Shown here: positions 38,901-47,500 of the stretch, in pieces
How the letters are laid out: the number at the start of each line of letters is the position of its first letter
Numbering within the stretch: position 1 is the stretch's first letter
Assembly (NCBI RefSeq): GCF_000739635.1
Contig: NZ_BATQ01000056.1
Span: 1-64,000 of the forward strand
Direction: 5' to 3'
From: Verrucomicrobium sp. BvORR034
Lineage (GTDB): Bacteria; Verrucomicrobiota; Verrucomicrobiia; Verrucomicrobiales; Verrucomicrobiaceae
DNA length: 64,000 bases
The notes under the pieces: generated by a model
Databases searched by the model: none
What the model saw: only the letters and a program-made list of their open reading frames with translations
Told to the model about the DNA's origin: nothing
Position numbers and translations under genes: made by a program

Positions 38901-41900
38901 GGAGCTGGTGCGGGTGCGATCTCCGCGTCCCCCTACCAGCTTACCATGGCTGGCGGTGAATTGAGACTGGAGAATCTTGGAACTGCAGGGAATGTTGTGG
39001 AGAGTCTCCGTGGTGTGCTCACTCTGCGGCCTGGTGGATCCTCAATCACAGGTAAAGCTGCACTGAGTGCGACCATTACGCTTCATTTGGGCTTGGATAA
39101 CCCATTCACTCCCTTCATCACCACGCCGATAGTTAACGGCTCAATTCAGAAGGTGGTGGCCAACCCCAACTGGTACTGGCGTGATCCTGATCGCTATGCT
39201 GGCGCGACATTGAATTTTGTCATTGATCCCTCCCAACAGGGGACCACTCGCTATTACTATTCGCAGAATGCTCTGGATGGTGACGGCATCAATGGCGGCG
39301 GTGGATTGGGTTACTTTACAGCTCTGCCATACATGACAATCAAGACTGCGGCTCCAGGAGACACCGCGTATGTCGACTTTGCCTCATTCATCTCAGAGCC
39401 GACGGGTACGCAGAGCAACACGTTGATTGGTGACTCGAGCGGTGTAATGGGATCAAATCTCTATAATCTCAACAATGAAAATGGGGCAGCCAATGTCAGC
39501 AACTGGGATTTGTATGCCAGAGGCCTGATGGATGGTGACAACCCTGGAGATATTGGGGTCATCAATACCGGCTATTTCACGGACGACCTTCTTGGCGGTA
39601 CGTCTGCAAAGTACTCGGGAACTCTCCAGGCCAACTACGGCAATGACTTTTACGGCGCGAAGCTGATCCGCTACGCTGCCAACCTCGCCGATAGCACCAT
39701 TACCATCGCCTCTGGAACAAGGTTGGTGGTGGGTGCTCAAACCGACTACCACAGCTTCACCGCTGCTGCGGGAGACGCAACCAAGGCGGGTGGCGCGATC
39801 CTAATCTCGAACTCTGTAGGCGCTCACAATCAGTTCCTTCTTGGTGGGCAGATTACGTCCGCGCTTCTCAGCAATTATGCGGCCCCGGCACCCAAGGTGG
39901 CAAACACGGGGGCTGCGGCAACTGCCGGGGCCAACTCCGTCACCCTCACTTCAACTTCGGGTCTGACGGTAGGAATGACCGTGGTGGGAGTTGGCGTTGC
40001 TCCTGGTACCACGATCACGGGTATTTCAGGCAATGTGATCACACTTAGCACTGGGCTGACCTACTCGTTGAGTGGAAATCAGAAGCTGGAGTTCAACTCC
40101 ATGTGGATGCCTGGTGCTCTGACGCGCCCCAACGACACCACTGCGCTTATTACGAATCCGTCCCCCGATGCGAGTCAGTACGTGTCTCGCGATCTGGTCA
40201 TTCACAACTACAACGAGTCCGGCGTGTTCACCGTGGGGTCTCAAGTTGTGGACTACACCGGGGCTCCGTCCGGCCCTTCGAAGCTCAATTTGGTCGTGTC
40301 TGGTCCAGGGGTTACGCATCTCACGAATGCCGCAAACAGCTATACAGGTTCAACTTTTGTGAACGGAGGCGGCGTTAATGACGTCACCGGACAGCCTATT
40401 ATTGGCACCTTGTGGATTGCCAACCAGAATCGCCTTGGAACAGTGCCAGCGACGACCAATCCGAGCAGCATCTACCTGAACGGCGGACGCCTTCGATTTG
40501 CCGCTGATACCAACCCCAGCACCACCAACCTTGGGAATCTGACTCTGGACGCGCGTCGTGGTATTACTTTGGGCGGTAATGGAGGTTACATCGAACTCGT
40601 TGGCTCTACGCCAGATAGTGGTACCACCCTGCAGTATGACGGGATCATCCGTTCTGAAGACAATTACCAGTCGGGTAATACCGCCGCGAATCAGTTGCTT
40701 GCCAACCCGGGTGTAGGAGACCTTATCAAAGAAGGAAATGGTCGATTGATTCTTACTAATAGTAAGACGATCTCACCTTTGATTGGCCCGATCTCGTCCT
40801 CATTTACCCTGTGGAATGCCTACTATGGACTCACTGAGGTTCGTGGTGGTGTGCTCGAACTCCGCATCAATCAGGCGGATTCTGGAATTCTTGGCAGCAA
40901 TGATACGACTATCGACGGGACGGTTGTTCGGAGTGGAGCTCGCCTCGACTTCGAAATTACGGGTGGTGCAGGCAATGGTACCAAAGAATGGATCAATTTG
41001 AACGGTGGTACGTTGGGCACTACGGCCAATCACGTGGATGGCACTCTGGATGGTGTGATCAATGTGACGGCGAATAGTACCATCGATGTTGCAGGAGGTT
41101 CCGCCCTCCCCAACGGTGCGGTGCGTACACTCCGTCTTAACACCAGTGCTGGCTACCTTTCGGGAACCGGGCGGATCACGAAGACCGGAGCGGGGCGCTT
41201 GGTGTTGTTTGAAAACAACTCTGAATTCACAGGTGGTTGGGAGATCCGTGGAGGCTCGGTGATCGGTCGCTCACAAGGCCTGCCTGTGGGGCAAACCGGC
41301 AACATTTTGCTTGGTGACACCAGTTCGAATCCCGCAGTCGGCACTGCTGGTCTCTATCTTGCGAGCCGCATCATGGGCAGCAACTTTACGAGCGAATACA
41401 ATGTGAAGAACGACATTGTTGTTCGGGCTCCTGCTGCCGGTTCTCAGATCAAGGAGATCGGTGCGCAAAATAGCGTTACCGACCTTGGACCCACGTTGAG
41501 CTTGGGCTCGGTGTCTTACAGCAATGGTGGAAACACCATCAATGTTGGTGTGGCCAATGCTGGCAGTTTCCATCCGGGGATGGTTGTCACCGGTGCCAAC
41601 ATCCATCCTGGTACAGTGGTGACCGCCGTAAACTTCGACACTGGCGTTGTCACGGTGAGTCGTAACTTCTACGGTGCTGGAACCTCGATAACGGGGACCT
41701 CGTTTGGCACATCTCTCACAGGAACGACTGTGAGCGGCAGCAACATCGTAAACGTCCCGGGCGGTGTGTCCAATCTCTTCACTGGAATGCAGGTCTCGGG
41801 GCCTGGCATCGCTGCAGGAACGGTTATCACCGCCATCAACGCGGTAACAAATCAGGTGACCCTGAGTTCTAATGCCAGCACGACAACGGGCGTGGCATTT

Positions 41901-44390
41901 GCAACGCTTGCAAATCAGGGGGCGTCGACAACGAGCGGCAACGCCACGATTACCATCACTGGTGCGAATGCTGCAGCGGTCATGGCGACCTTGTTCCCTG
42001 GGATGCAGGTCTCTGGTACCAACATTCCGGCCGGTGCAACCATTGTGTCGGTGAATCATTCAGCCAATCAGATCACTCTGAATACGAACGCATCCGCAAC
42101 TGGGGCGATTGTTAACTTCGGGGCCCAGAAGAACTTCAATACCATTAGCGGCAGCAATGTGGTGACGGTCACTGGAAATGTCACTGGGCTCACGGTGGGA
42201 CAGGTATTGAATGGCATTACTGGCATCCCCAATGGCGCGACCATTCAGTCCATTGATCCGATCACAAACAAGATCACCATCAGTCAAAATGCCACTGTCA
42301 CCAATGTTTCGGTGGCTGGAGCGTCGTACACCACTGGTCAAAACAATGACATCTACAGGTATTCTGGGAGTATTACGCTCAATGACGGGTTGCAGCTTGC
42401 TTACCGGGATGTGGGCGTCAATGCCGGGTTGGTCAATTCTTCCACGGTAAATACCACAGCCACGTTGTCTGGCGGCAATACCATTGTAGTGGCGAATGCC
42501 AGCGGACTAACCGTGGGCATGGAAGTGATTGGGGCCGGTATTCCGGCTGGAGCGACGATTACAGCTATCTCCGGGACGACAATCACTTTGAATGTCCCTA
42601 CCATGGGAACTGGATCGGGGTTCTTCCTGACCGCATCGAACAACATCTGGGGTGCTCAGCAGGGTGGCCCGGTTCGTAGAATCGTCGTGGATGGTCAACT
42701 CTCAGGCAGCGGTGGACTTACTACGGTGGTTGACCTTGCTGGAACGGTCGGAAATCTGGTGCGGACCTACTTTGAGATCAATCATGCCAACAACTCAGGT
42801 TGGACCGGCAGTCTCGTAACCGGGAATGCAAGCGACATTCAGACACAGCAGCATGTCGTGCGGTTTGGTAGCAGTGGTGCGATCAGTTCGTCCAATAGCG
42901 TGACCATGAAGTACAACACTTCACTCGAAGTTGGAGGCAACAATCTCACTATCGGCAATCTCACAATTGATGCTGGAGTTGTCGCAACGGGTAATGGCGC
43001 AGCAATCAAGGGCATCATCATTGAAAATGCATCGAACAATGCTGGCTCCATCCGGATTGTCCAAAATGCCAACAGCAACTGGGATGCCCTCTTCCAGAAC
43101 GGGATCACTCCTGCGATCTACAGTGCAGCCTCAACCAGCACGCATGACAACAGTCTGAGTATCATCAAAGCTGGTACGGGAGTCGCAACGTTGACCCAGA
43201 ACAACACCTATACTGGAACGACGACCATCGAGAATGGCACGCTCAGATCTGGGGCCAACAATGTAATCCCTGATGCTAGTGCCGTCACGGTGAATGCGAC
43301 GGGGGCTGGGGTGACAGCAGTGTTGGATCTTAACGGGTTCAACGACACCATTGCCTCACTCACCCTTGGGGGAAGTACTACTACCAGTACGGCCAACGTC
43401 CAAACTGGTGCAGGAACTCTCACGGTGCTTGGCAACGTTACCTATAGCGCTGCCAACAACGCCCAGACTTCGACTGTGACTGGCAATGTGGCTCTCACTT
43501 CTGCCTCCACCACCTTTACCGTGGGGGACAGTACTACTGCGGCAACTGACCTTATGGTTACGGCAGCATTGAGTGGCTCAGTTGGTATTGTCAAGGATGG
43601 GGCAGGCCTCATGGCCCTTGGCGGCAACAACACCTATACTGGCAATACTACGGTGAATGCAGGTAACCTGCAGGTCGGTGTGGGTGGCGTGGGGCGCACC
43701 AGCGCGTTGGGTGGGACTGGGGTTACCACGGTCGCTGCAACGGCTACTATCTCAGGTACAGGTACGGTGAGTGGTACGGCTGGAGTGACAAACCACGTGG
43801 TGAATGGCACCATTCGCCCAGGGGACAGCGGGGGCTCAGGAAACGGTACGTTGACGTTTTCGGGCAATCTCAATACTGCCGCAGCCACGTCGCAGTTCGC
43901 TCTCCAGTTGGGATCGACCAACTACGTGTACTCCAATGCATCGGCGCTGGAGACGCCAGGTTCAGGTGCGTACACAGCCGCCATCGCTCAAATCACCACG
44001 GATATGAGCACGCAAGCCGCAGTGGGGTATGACAAGGTGGACGTGAAGGGTACACTCACTTTGGGCACGGACACTCGGTTCACCGTGACGTACGCAGCGG
44101 GCACAACAGACTTTGCAGTCGGCTCGGTCTTCAACCTCCTTGACTGGACGACCATCCTCACCGGTGGCAACTCAAACGGTGCCCTCGGTAACGGAACTCG
44201 CGGTGCCGGATTGCTTGGGGACATGGACCTTCCGACGCTTGGTGCTGGCAAGTTCTGGGATGTTTCCCAGTTCTATACCCATGGCATCATCTTTGTCGCC
44301 GGGGCGGTGCCTGAGCCAAGCCGTGTGGTGCTTCTTTTGATCGCATTCGGCGCGGCAGTCATGCGCCGCCGCCGTCGTTCGGCCTGCTAG
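32940..44390 (+). CDS. Giant autotransporter-repeat PEP-CTERM surface protein 2
   Basis: A 3816-residue protein from ATG 32940 (a second ATG at 32946 is equally possible). A long signal peptide has a basic n-region of about 33 residues and a hydrophobic core, with cleavage likely after SWG near residue 52. A W.N..TGDWNNSANW.P.GVPN opening follows. Beta-strand repeats of the K.G.G...L.G.NTYTG type occur near 36375, 38760, 41175, 43165 and 43595. Fifteen copies of a different ~60-residue repeat are inserted in six places (listed separately). The C-terminal ~180 residues resemble giant 1, with NL(I/L)DW, LDLP.L, W..S.F and then VPEP (residues 3790-3793), a hydrophobic helix and RRRRRSAC. It lacks a beta-barrel. 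Surface or matrix location after exosortase processing is inferred. It is the last gene of the cassette operon, and a strong hairpin follows. Confidence 0.9.
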   Translation: MLMSTPSRTDLLPRLLKRQRSTSLGHSVQRKTRFASIATALAVAVSSGVSWGQTFSWTNTTTGDWNNSANWSPSGVPNGASSQAQITNAISANAIVNLNLAVTLGDLTIGESDGTHAFWIRPTVANGTLTFLNNVADATLVKNGGATDVIEAATTSLDQKWIITVNAGALNLAGKVTGQTGRLEKEGGSTLNLIGSLNVQNYGGATRGVLVNNGTMNILNPANSIANLVTVQGGTLNIGGNAASRALTAAASSGATQLTLDSVTGLSVGMAIQGPGISSGTIITGIAGNVITLSVPTGSALSVNSERIVFGGPTLGIASSADTTHVTLNSVAGLATGMTVSGTNIAAGTTILAIVGNTVTLSQAYSGSVTANDTLSFGTASRNGLAGAYGGGNGAGFATATANAGGSTITLNSTAGLSLGMLVTGPGVPANTTISAIAGNQITLSNPLSGTGTVVAVNAPFYFGTGQTTFIAGQGALAITGGTTNFGTAGNAANVTIDADLISITGGTLNLQNGNGGGFTDVRAGATNKLKLDGGTVGTAAGTATGYVRFADGMTLELNNNATFNITGISQNYTFASIGHGVSSTGSPIGNDTTIISSTGNSTLTLGGDATNDVFNGALNMSGSTNSRIIKIGNEILTLGGARDNAAGRVEVRSGTVVLAKASSPTVHALGGTSTVGDGVGGVGADVLQIGGTNVGLGGVMMGANYRDQIHRGVTINLTASGVLDLAGFSEGFNQLNGVVGGEVRNSAGATTQSTLFLGENNPAAFTFSGNIGGTGALATRNINFWKGSSSNITFDQLNTYTGQTLIGRASLVLQGANGAISGTSDLFVTTGGQFAILDNSALHASNNRVNDSATVVLDKGGLVLLRRNNNVLNLSTETFGNLTVQNGFSQVRIDHSDGANTTSNVLGNQATLTFSGYTHNQGGVVAFTEVANVSGTAAFSTTNAATAKSRVQFLDFATNSWLIGDEVKVLIGAYGGTHNGAVDRLVTLDSSGYVRLLDTGSSTDFRTRFTANGTFTAPNVTASNLGTATRDDNAANTIGTFIMKIDPTGSSPTNELKGEVSYNAWVQSGSGSVTISEQNILHLGGRAADATFGYLATDGTGMLLVNNGGSVVFNGGTVNFGAREANIRANNTTTFRSKITGSNGLVKSGGAVLIMQGWNTYSGLTTLTQGEIQIFTDKALGLSGAGNGVRASNASITLTSGVNIGEFGQPSGSTNVTKDLTMDIGANLLQATDQANVWNGKIMMNNVFAYGQNANNITFRANNDSVLVLNGAITGISSAFGGFNMDPAYNAQGEGRGLIFENGGSTANRGGIIRVNGSLTDEDFVGAVANHQRLNVFMRGYTGQSSATNSKFNVFLKDASQTNGVLDVRSGYLHLENGYASGGGPGGAGTNFVVTAEALAGDLTLTVDSVVGLTVGTVITGAGLDVGTTIAAINGNVIVLSVPLVGDVPANSVYSSGAGGTFTIIRNHDGGNVDRAGTISAILLSKAGAVFRSPNIQLAENVGSYSSNSTHIMGGEHTSGTAIFGSGANTVDLNPITGTSGFSVSIGGTAINSGVNSLAISSTSNLRVGYGVAGTGIPAGAKIGSISGNTITIVDANGNPINTSAGIPANTSLTFGYLSSTTNKITTAAAPVLTLNKTPTFGFGTGEGQIPMNSVSGLVVGMTVTGQGIAPNTTISSIDYNSGVISLSTTTTGNDNGTITFGIATNSSVIMVNNISGLTAGSGISGTGIQGDTRIASIDQVSPGLYALTLTRNTNAAPGASPTYEFYQPTNTIQLSDVTGLQVGMGIAGTGIRAGTIITGIDPVTRTITMSAPTNGLAPASQAYTFPLPVVSYNVGLNAPSGTSVLNLSSVAGLVVGTTVSGTGIQNGTVILAIDTATNTITLSLPTNAALTSNSSSINIQKNSNYAEARLYQQEGGTTDFQLRFTEDGGFGLQNEVAGLTKVGRGTTIVSGSTTGAGDLDGGVNVHGGALVFSYGSVNGNNSRVNGAGAGAISASPYQLTMAGGELRLENLGTAGNVVESLRGVLTLRPGGSSITGKAALSATITLHLGLDNPFTPFITTPIVNGSIQKVVANPNWYWRDPDRYAGATLNFVIDPSQQGTTRYYYSQNALDGDGINGGGGLGYFTALPYMTIKTAAPGDTAYVDFASFISEPTGTQSNTLIGDSSGVMGSNLYNLNNENGAANVSNWDLYARGLMDGDNPGDIGVINTGYFTDDLLGGTSAKYSGTLQANYGNDFYGAKLIRYAANLADSTITIASGTRLVVGAQTDYHSFTAAAGDATKAGGAILISNSVGAHNQFLLGGQITSALLSNYAAPAPKVANTGAAATAGANSVTLTSTSGLTVGMTVVGVGVAPGTTITGISGNVITLSTGLTYSLSGNQKLEFNSMWMPGALTRPNDTTALITNPSPDASQYVSRDLVIHNYNESGVFTVGSQVVDYTGAPSGPSKLNLVVSGPGVTHLTNAANSYTGSTFVNGGGVNDVTGQPIIGTLWIANQNRLGTVPATTNPSSIYLNGGRLRFAADTNPSTTNLGNLTLDARRGITLGGNGGYIELVGSTPDSGTTLQYDGIIRSEDNYQSGNTAANQLLANPGVGDLIKEGNGRLILTNSKTISPLIGPISSSFTLWNAYYGLTEVRGGVLELRINQADSGILGSNDTTIDGTVVRSGARLDFEITGGAGNGTKEWINLNGGTLGTTANHVDGTLDGVINVTANSTIDVAGGSALPNGAVRTLRLNTSAGYLSGTGRITKTGAGRLVLFENNSEFTGGWEIRGGSVIGRSQGLPVGQTGNILLGDTSSNPAVGTAGLYLASRIMGSNFTSEYNVKNDIVVRAPAAGSQIKEIGAQNSVTDLGPTLSLGSVSYSNGGNTINVGVANAGSFHPGMVVTGANIHPGTVVTAVNFDTGVVTVSRNFYGAGTSITGTSFGTSLTGTTVSGSNIVNVPGGVSNLFTGMQVSGPGIAAGTVITAINAVTNQVTLSSNASTTTGVAFATLANQGASTTSGNATITITGANAAAVMATLFPGMQVSGTNIPAGATIVSVNHSANQITLNTNASATGAIVNFGAQKNFNTISGSNVVTVTGNVTGLTVGQVLNGITGIPNGATIQSIDPITNKITISQNATVTNVSVAGASYTTGQNNDIYRYSGSITLNDGLQLAYRDVGVNAGLVNSSTVNTTATLSGGNTIVVANASGLTVGMEVIGAGIPAGATITAISGTTITLNVPTMGTGSGFFLTASNNIWGAQQGGPVRRIVVDGQLSGSGGLTTVVDLAGTVGNLVRTYFEINHANNSGWTGSLVTGNASDIQTQQHVVRFGSSGAISSSNSVTMKYNTSLEVGGNNLTIGNLTIDAGVVATGNGAAIKGIIIENASNNAGSIRIVQNANSNWDALFQNGITPAIYSAASTSTHDNSLSIIKAGTGVATLTQNNTYTGTTTIENGTLRSGANNVIPDASAVTVNATGAGVTAVLDLNGFNDTIASLTLGGSTTTSTANVQTGAGTLTVLGNVTYSAANNAQTSTVTGNVALTSASTTFTVGDSTTAATDLMVTAALSGSVGIVKDGAGLMALGGNNTYTGNTTVNAGNLQVGVGGVGRTSALGGTGVTTVAATATISGTGTVSGTAGVTNHVVNGTIRPGDSGGSGNGTLTFSGNLNTAAATSQFALQLGSTNYVYSNASALETPGSGAYTAAIAQITTDMSTQAAVGYDKVDVKGTLTLGTDTRFTVTYAAGTTDFAVGSVFNLLDWTTILTGGNSNGALGNGTRGAGLLGDMDLPTLGAGKFWDVSQFYTHGIIFVAGAVPEPSRVVLLLIAFGAAVMRRRRRSAC
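33685..34330 (+). repeat. VGM repeats 1-3 of giant 2 (tandem)
   Basis: Three tandem copies of a ~60-residue repeat: V/L-T-L-(D/N)-S-(V/T)-.-G-L-(S/A).G-M..-.-G.(G/N)(I/V)..(G/N)T.I..I.GN.(I/V)TLS. Examples are GLSVGMAIQGPGISSGTIIT, GLATGMTVSGTNIAAGTTIL and GLSLGMLVTGPGVPANTTIS. Each copy ends with F.FG or similar. Confidence 0.8.
37120..37315 (+). repeat. VGM repeat 4 of giant 2 (single)
   Basis: One copy: GLTVGTVITGAGLDVGTTIA followed by AINGNVIVLSVP. It stands alone between GGPGGAGTNF and a TFTIIRNHDGGNVDRAGTIS segment. Confidence 0.75.
37590..38645 (+). repeat. VGM repeats 5-9 of giant 2 (tandem)
   Basis: Five tandem copies, the longest run. Core strings in order are NLRVGYGVAGTGIPAGAKIG, GLVVGMTVTGQGIAPNTTIS, GLTAGSGISGTGIQGDTRIA, GLQVGMGIAGTGIRAGTIIT and GLVVGTTVSGTGIQNGTVIL. 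Neighbouring copies differ clearly, so this is not a recent nucleotide duplication. Confidence 0.8.
39920..40095 (+). repeat. VGM repeat 10 of giant 2 (single)
   Basis: One near-consensus copy: GLTVGMTVVGVGVAPGTTIT then GISGNVITLS. It is embedded in the giant 2 relative of the HQH module (FLLGG before it, DLVIHNYN after it). Confidence 0.75.
41510..42340 (+). repeat. VGM repeats 11-14 of giant 2 (tandem)
   Basis: Four tandem copies with cores SFHPGMVVTGANIHPGTVVT, LFTGMQVSGPGIAAGTVIT, LFPGMQVSGTNIPAGATIV and GLTVGQVLNGITGIPNGATI. They sit between segments (KEIGAQ and YRYSGSITL) whose counterparts in giant 1 are almost adjacent (near 23710-23770). Confidence 0.75.
42455..42645 (+). repeat. 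VGM repeat 15 of giant 2 (single)
   Basis: One copy: GLTVGMEVIGAGIPAGATIT then AISGTTITLNVP. It interrupts the segment LQLAYRD...VVDGQL, which is continuous in giant 1 (LALYIED...HFNGQF, near 23780-23850). Confidence 0.75.
44307..44387 (+). other. PEP-CTERM sorting signal of giant 2
   Basis: The last 27 residues are VPEPSR, a hydrophobic helix (VVLLLIAFGAAVM) and a strongly basic tail RRRRRSAC. The layout is the same as in giant 1 and fits an exosortase substrate. Confidence 0.88.
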
Positions 44391-44409
44391 GTTGTCATGT
44401 GCGTTCTCA

Positions 44410-44440
44410 CAGGGCCAGCTGTCTGCGACAGCTGGCCCTG
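44410..44440 (+). terminator. Strong hairpin ending the cassette/giant 2 operon
   Basis: CAGGGCCAGCTGTC (44410-44423) and its perfect complement (44427-44440) form a 14-bp stem with a 3-base loop, 20 bases after the giant 2 stop codon. A moderately T-rich stretch (CTTCGTTTCC) follows. It is very likely a transcription terminator. Confidence 0.8.
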
Positions 44441-44533
44441 CTTCGTTTCCGGGCGTTTCCGGTTCACTCTAAATCTACACGGACTCTTGCCCCCGAACTC
44501 CCCCTGTGATTTGATGAAGGCCTTTATCGGCCG

Positions 44534-47500
44534 ATGATCTCCTGGTTTGCCCGCAATCACGTCGCTGCCAACCTCCTCATGCTTGCGGTGGTGGCGGCGG
44601 GGGCTTGGACGTTGTTTTCCGGGAAGATCCCTTTGGAGGTATTTCCGGACGTGCCGTCCCGGATGCTCTCGGTAAGCGTGCCTTATCCGGGCTCCACGCC
44701 AGAGGAGGTGGAGGAGATGATTGTGCTAAAGATCGAGGAGGCGATCCAGCAGGTTCAGGGCATCAAGCACATTAACTCCACTGCGAGCTCCAGTGGCGCG
44801 AACATCAGCATCGAGGTGGAGGAGGGGAACGATCCCCGCCAGGTGCTGGAGGATGTGAAGATTCGTGTGGATGCGGTGCCTCAGTTTCCTGAGGAGGCGG
44901 AGAAGCCGGTGGTGCAACTCGATGACTGGTTCATGTCCGTGATCACCGTGGTCATCTCAGCGGAGATGGCAGACCGGGACCTCCGCAGGTTGGGAGAGCA
45001 GGTGAGGGACGAAGTGGGCGCCTTACCCGGTATTTCACACGTGTCTCTCGGCGGCATCCGGCCGCTGGAGATCAGCATGGAGATCCCCGAGGCGACATTG
45101 CGGAAGTACGGGCTCACGTTGGAATCCATCAGCCGGGCCATTCAAAGTGCCGCCATTGACCTGCCGGCCGGGGTGGTACAGACTGAGTCTGGCGATGTCG
45201 CCATCCGTACCCGCGGCCGGGCCTACAGCGGCGAGGACTACGCCAAGGTCGTGGTGGCGAGCCGGGAAGACGGCACGAAGTTGACGCTCGGTGACATCGC
45301 AATGATCGAAGACGGGTTCAATGAAAACCCGCTGATTGCCCGTTTGAATGGCAAAAAGTGCGTTGTCGTCAACGTCATGCGGGAGGGTTCGCAGAATGCG
45401 ATCAAGATCGCCGACGATGTCAAAAGCTACATCAATGCTGCCCGTGCCAAACTGCCCGATGGCGTCACCATTGAGTACTGGAACGACCGCTCCAAGATCG
45501 TCAAAGGGCGCATCGACCTGCTCCTGGGCAACGCCCAGAGCTCACTGATCCTGGTGTTCCTTTGCATCGGTCTTTTTCTCCGGCTCGACTCGGTCATCTG
45601 GGTGGCGTTGGGCCTTCCTGTCGCCTTCCTGGGAGCATTCGCCCTCATGCCGTGGCTTGGAATCACCATCAATACCTCCACGCTGTTCGGGTTCATTCTC
45701 GTGCTGGGGATCGTCGTGGATGACGCCATCGTGATCAGCGAGCACGTGGACAAGCTGCAACGACAAGGTCTGCCGCCTCTACAGGCGGCCATCGAAGGCA
45801 CCCGGAGAATGGCCGTGCCCATCACCTTCGGAGTGCTCACCACCGTGATGGCCTTCCTGCCCATGGTGTTTGAGAAGGGCGACTGGGCCCGGATGTTCCA
45901 ACCCATCGCGCTCGTCTTCGTCACCGTCATGCTGATCGCGCTGGTCGAGACCAAGATCATCCTGCCGGCTCACCTGGCCCATCCCTTCATGGAGCCGTTG
46001 ATGAAGCATCTGGCTCCGTTTTACAACTTCACCGACGGCTGCCTGCAATGGGTGATCACCCGCCTCTACCGGCCATCCATTCGTTGGAGCCTGCAGCACC
46101 GTTACACGGTGCTGGCCATCTTCTTTGGAGGGCTGTTGCTCCTTTGTGGCTTCTTCTTCGGTGGCCGCATTCTTTTCGTCAAGTTCCCCCGGATCGACAG
46201 TGAGCGCATCGAGGCACGGCTCACGATGCTAGATGGCACGCCCTTCGAGGTGACCGACCGCCACATCGCGAGGATCTATGAAATTGGCGAGCAACTCCGT
46301 CGTGAATACGTGGGGCCGGATGGCAGGCCAGTCATCCGCCACATCCTTGCCACCACGGGAACGACGCGGTTGACTGGCAGCACAGGCGGCAGCGGCGGGG
46401 TGTCGCACTTGGGTGAGGTGAACATGGAGTGCTACGGCCCCGAGGAGCGCAGCCTCAAGGTTCGGACGCCCGATATCGCCAATGAATGGCGCCGGCGCAT
46501 TGGCCAGATTGTCGGAGCAGAGGAACTCAACTTCCGGGCGGAGATCCTACGCAGCGGAGATCCGATCGATGTCCAGCTTTCGGGCACCAATCCCCAGGAG
46601 CTCCTCGCCTTGTCCAGCCAGATCAAGGAGAAGCTGGGGCAGTATCGCGGGGTGTTTGATATTGCAGACTCCCTCGACTCTGGTCGAAATGAGATCCAAC
46701 TCCGCCTCAAGCCCGAGGCCCGCCAGTTCGGGGTGACGGTCAACGATCTGGCTCGCCAGGTCCGGCAGGCGTTTTACGGGTTCGAGGTACAGCGCATCCA
46801 GAGAGGGCGCAATGAAGTGAAAGTCATGGTCCGCTCGCCGCGGGATGAGCGCCGCAACCTGGCCACCCTGGACACCATGCGGGTGCGTCTGCCTGATGGG
46901 CTGGAGTTGCCATTCTCCAGCGTGGCCGAGATCAAGGTGGACAAAAGCTTCACCAGCATTCGCCGCGTGGACCGCCGCCGGGCGCTGAACGTCACGGCAG
47001 ATGTGGACAAATCCAGCACCGACGTAGCCGTCGTGCGGGCAGGACTCTCGGAGTATCTCACCGACCTCATGGCGGCGCATCCTCACGTGCACTGGAGTTT
47101 TGAAGGCGAGGCAAGATCGGAGAGGGAGTCCGCGTCCGCCGGTTGGATGGCTCTCATCACGGTGGGACTGGGGCTCTATGCGATGATGGCCATCCCGTTC
47201 AAGTCCTACACCCAACCGCTCATCGTGTTGCTCGTTATCCCGTTCGGCGTGGTGGGAGCAGTGCTGGGGCACCTGTTCCATGGCATGCCTGTCAGTATGA
47301 TGAGTCTCTTTGGGATGCTTGCCGTGTCCGGTGTGATCGTGAATGACACGCTCGTGCTGGTGGATGAAATCAACTCCCAGCGCGACGAGACAGGGGACCT
47401 CGAACTGGCTGCGCGGGAGGGGGGCGCATCACGATTCCGCGCCATCTTGCTCACGCAGATCACCACCTTTTTCGGCCTTGTCCCGCTCATTTTCGACAAC

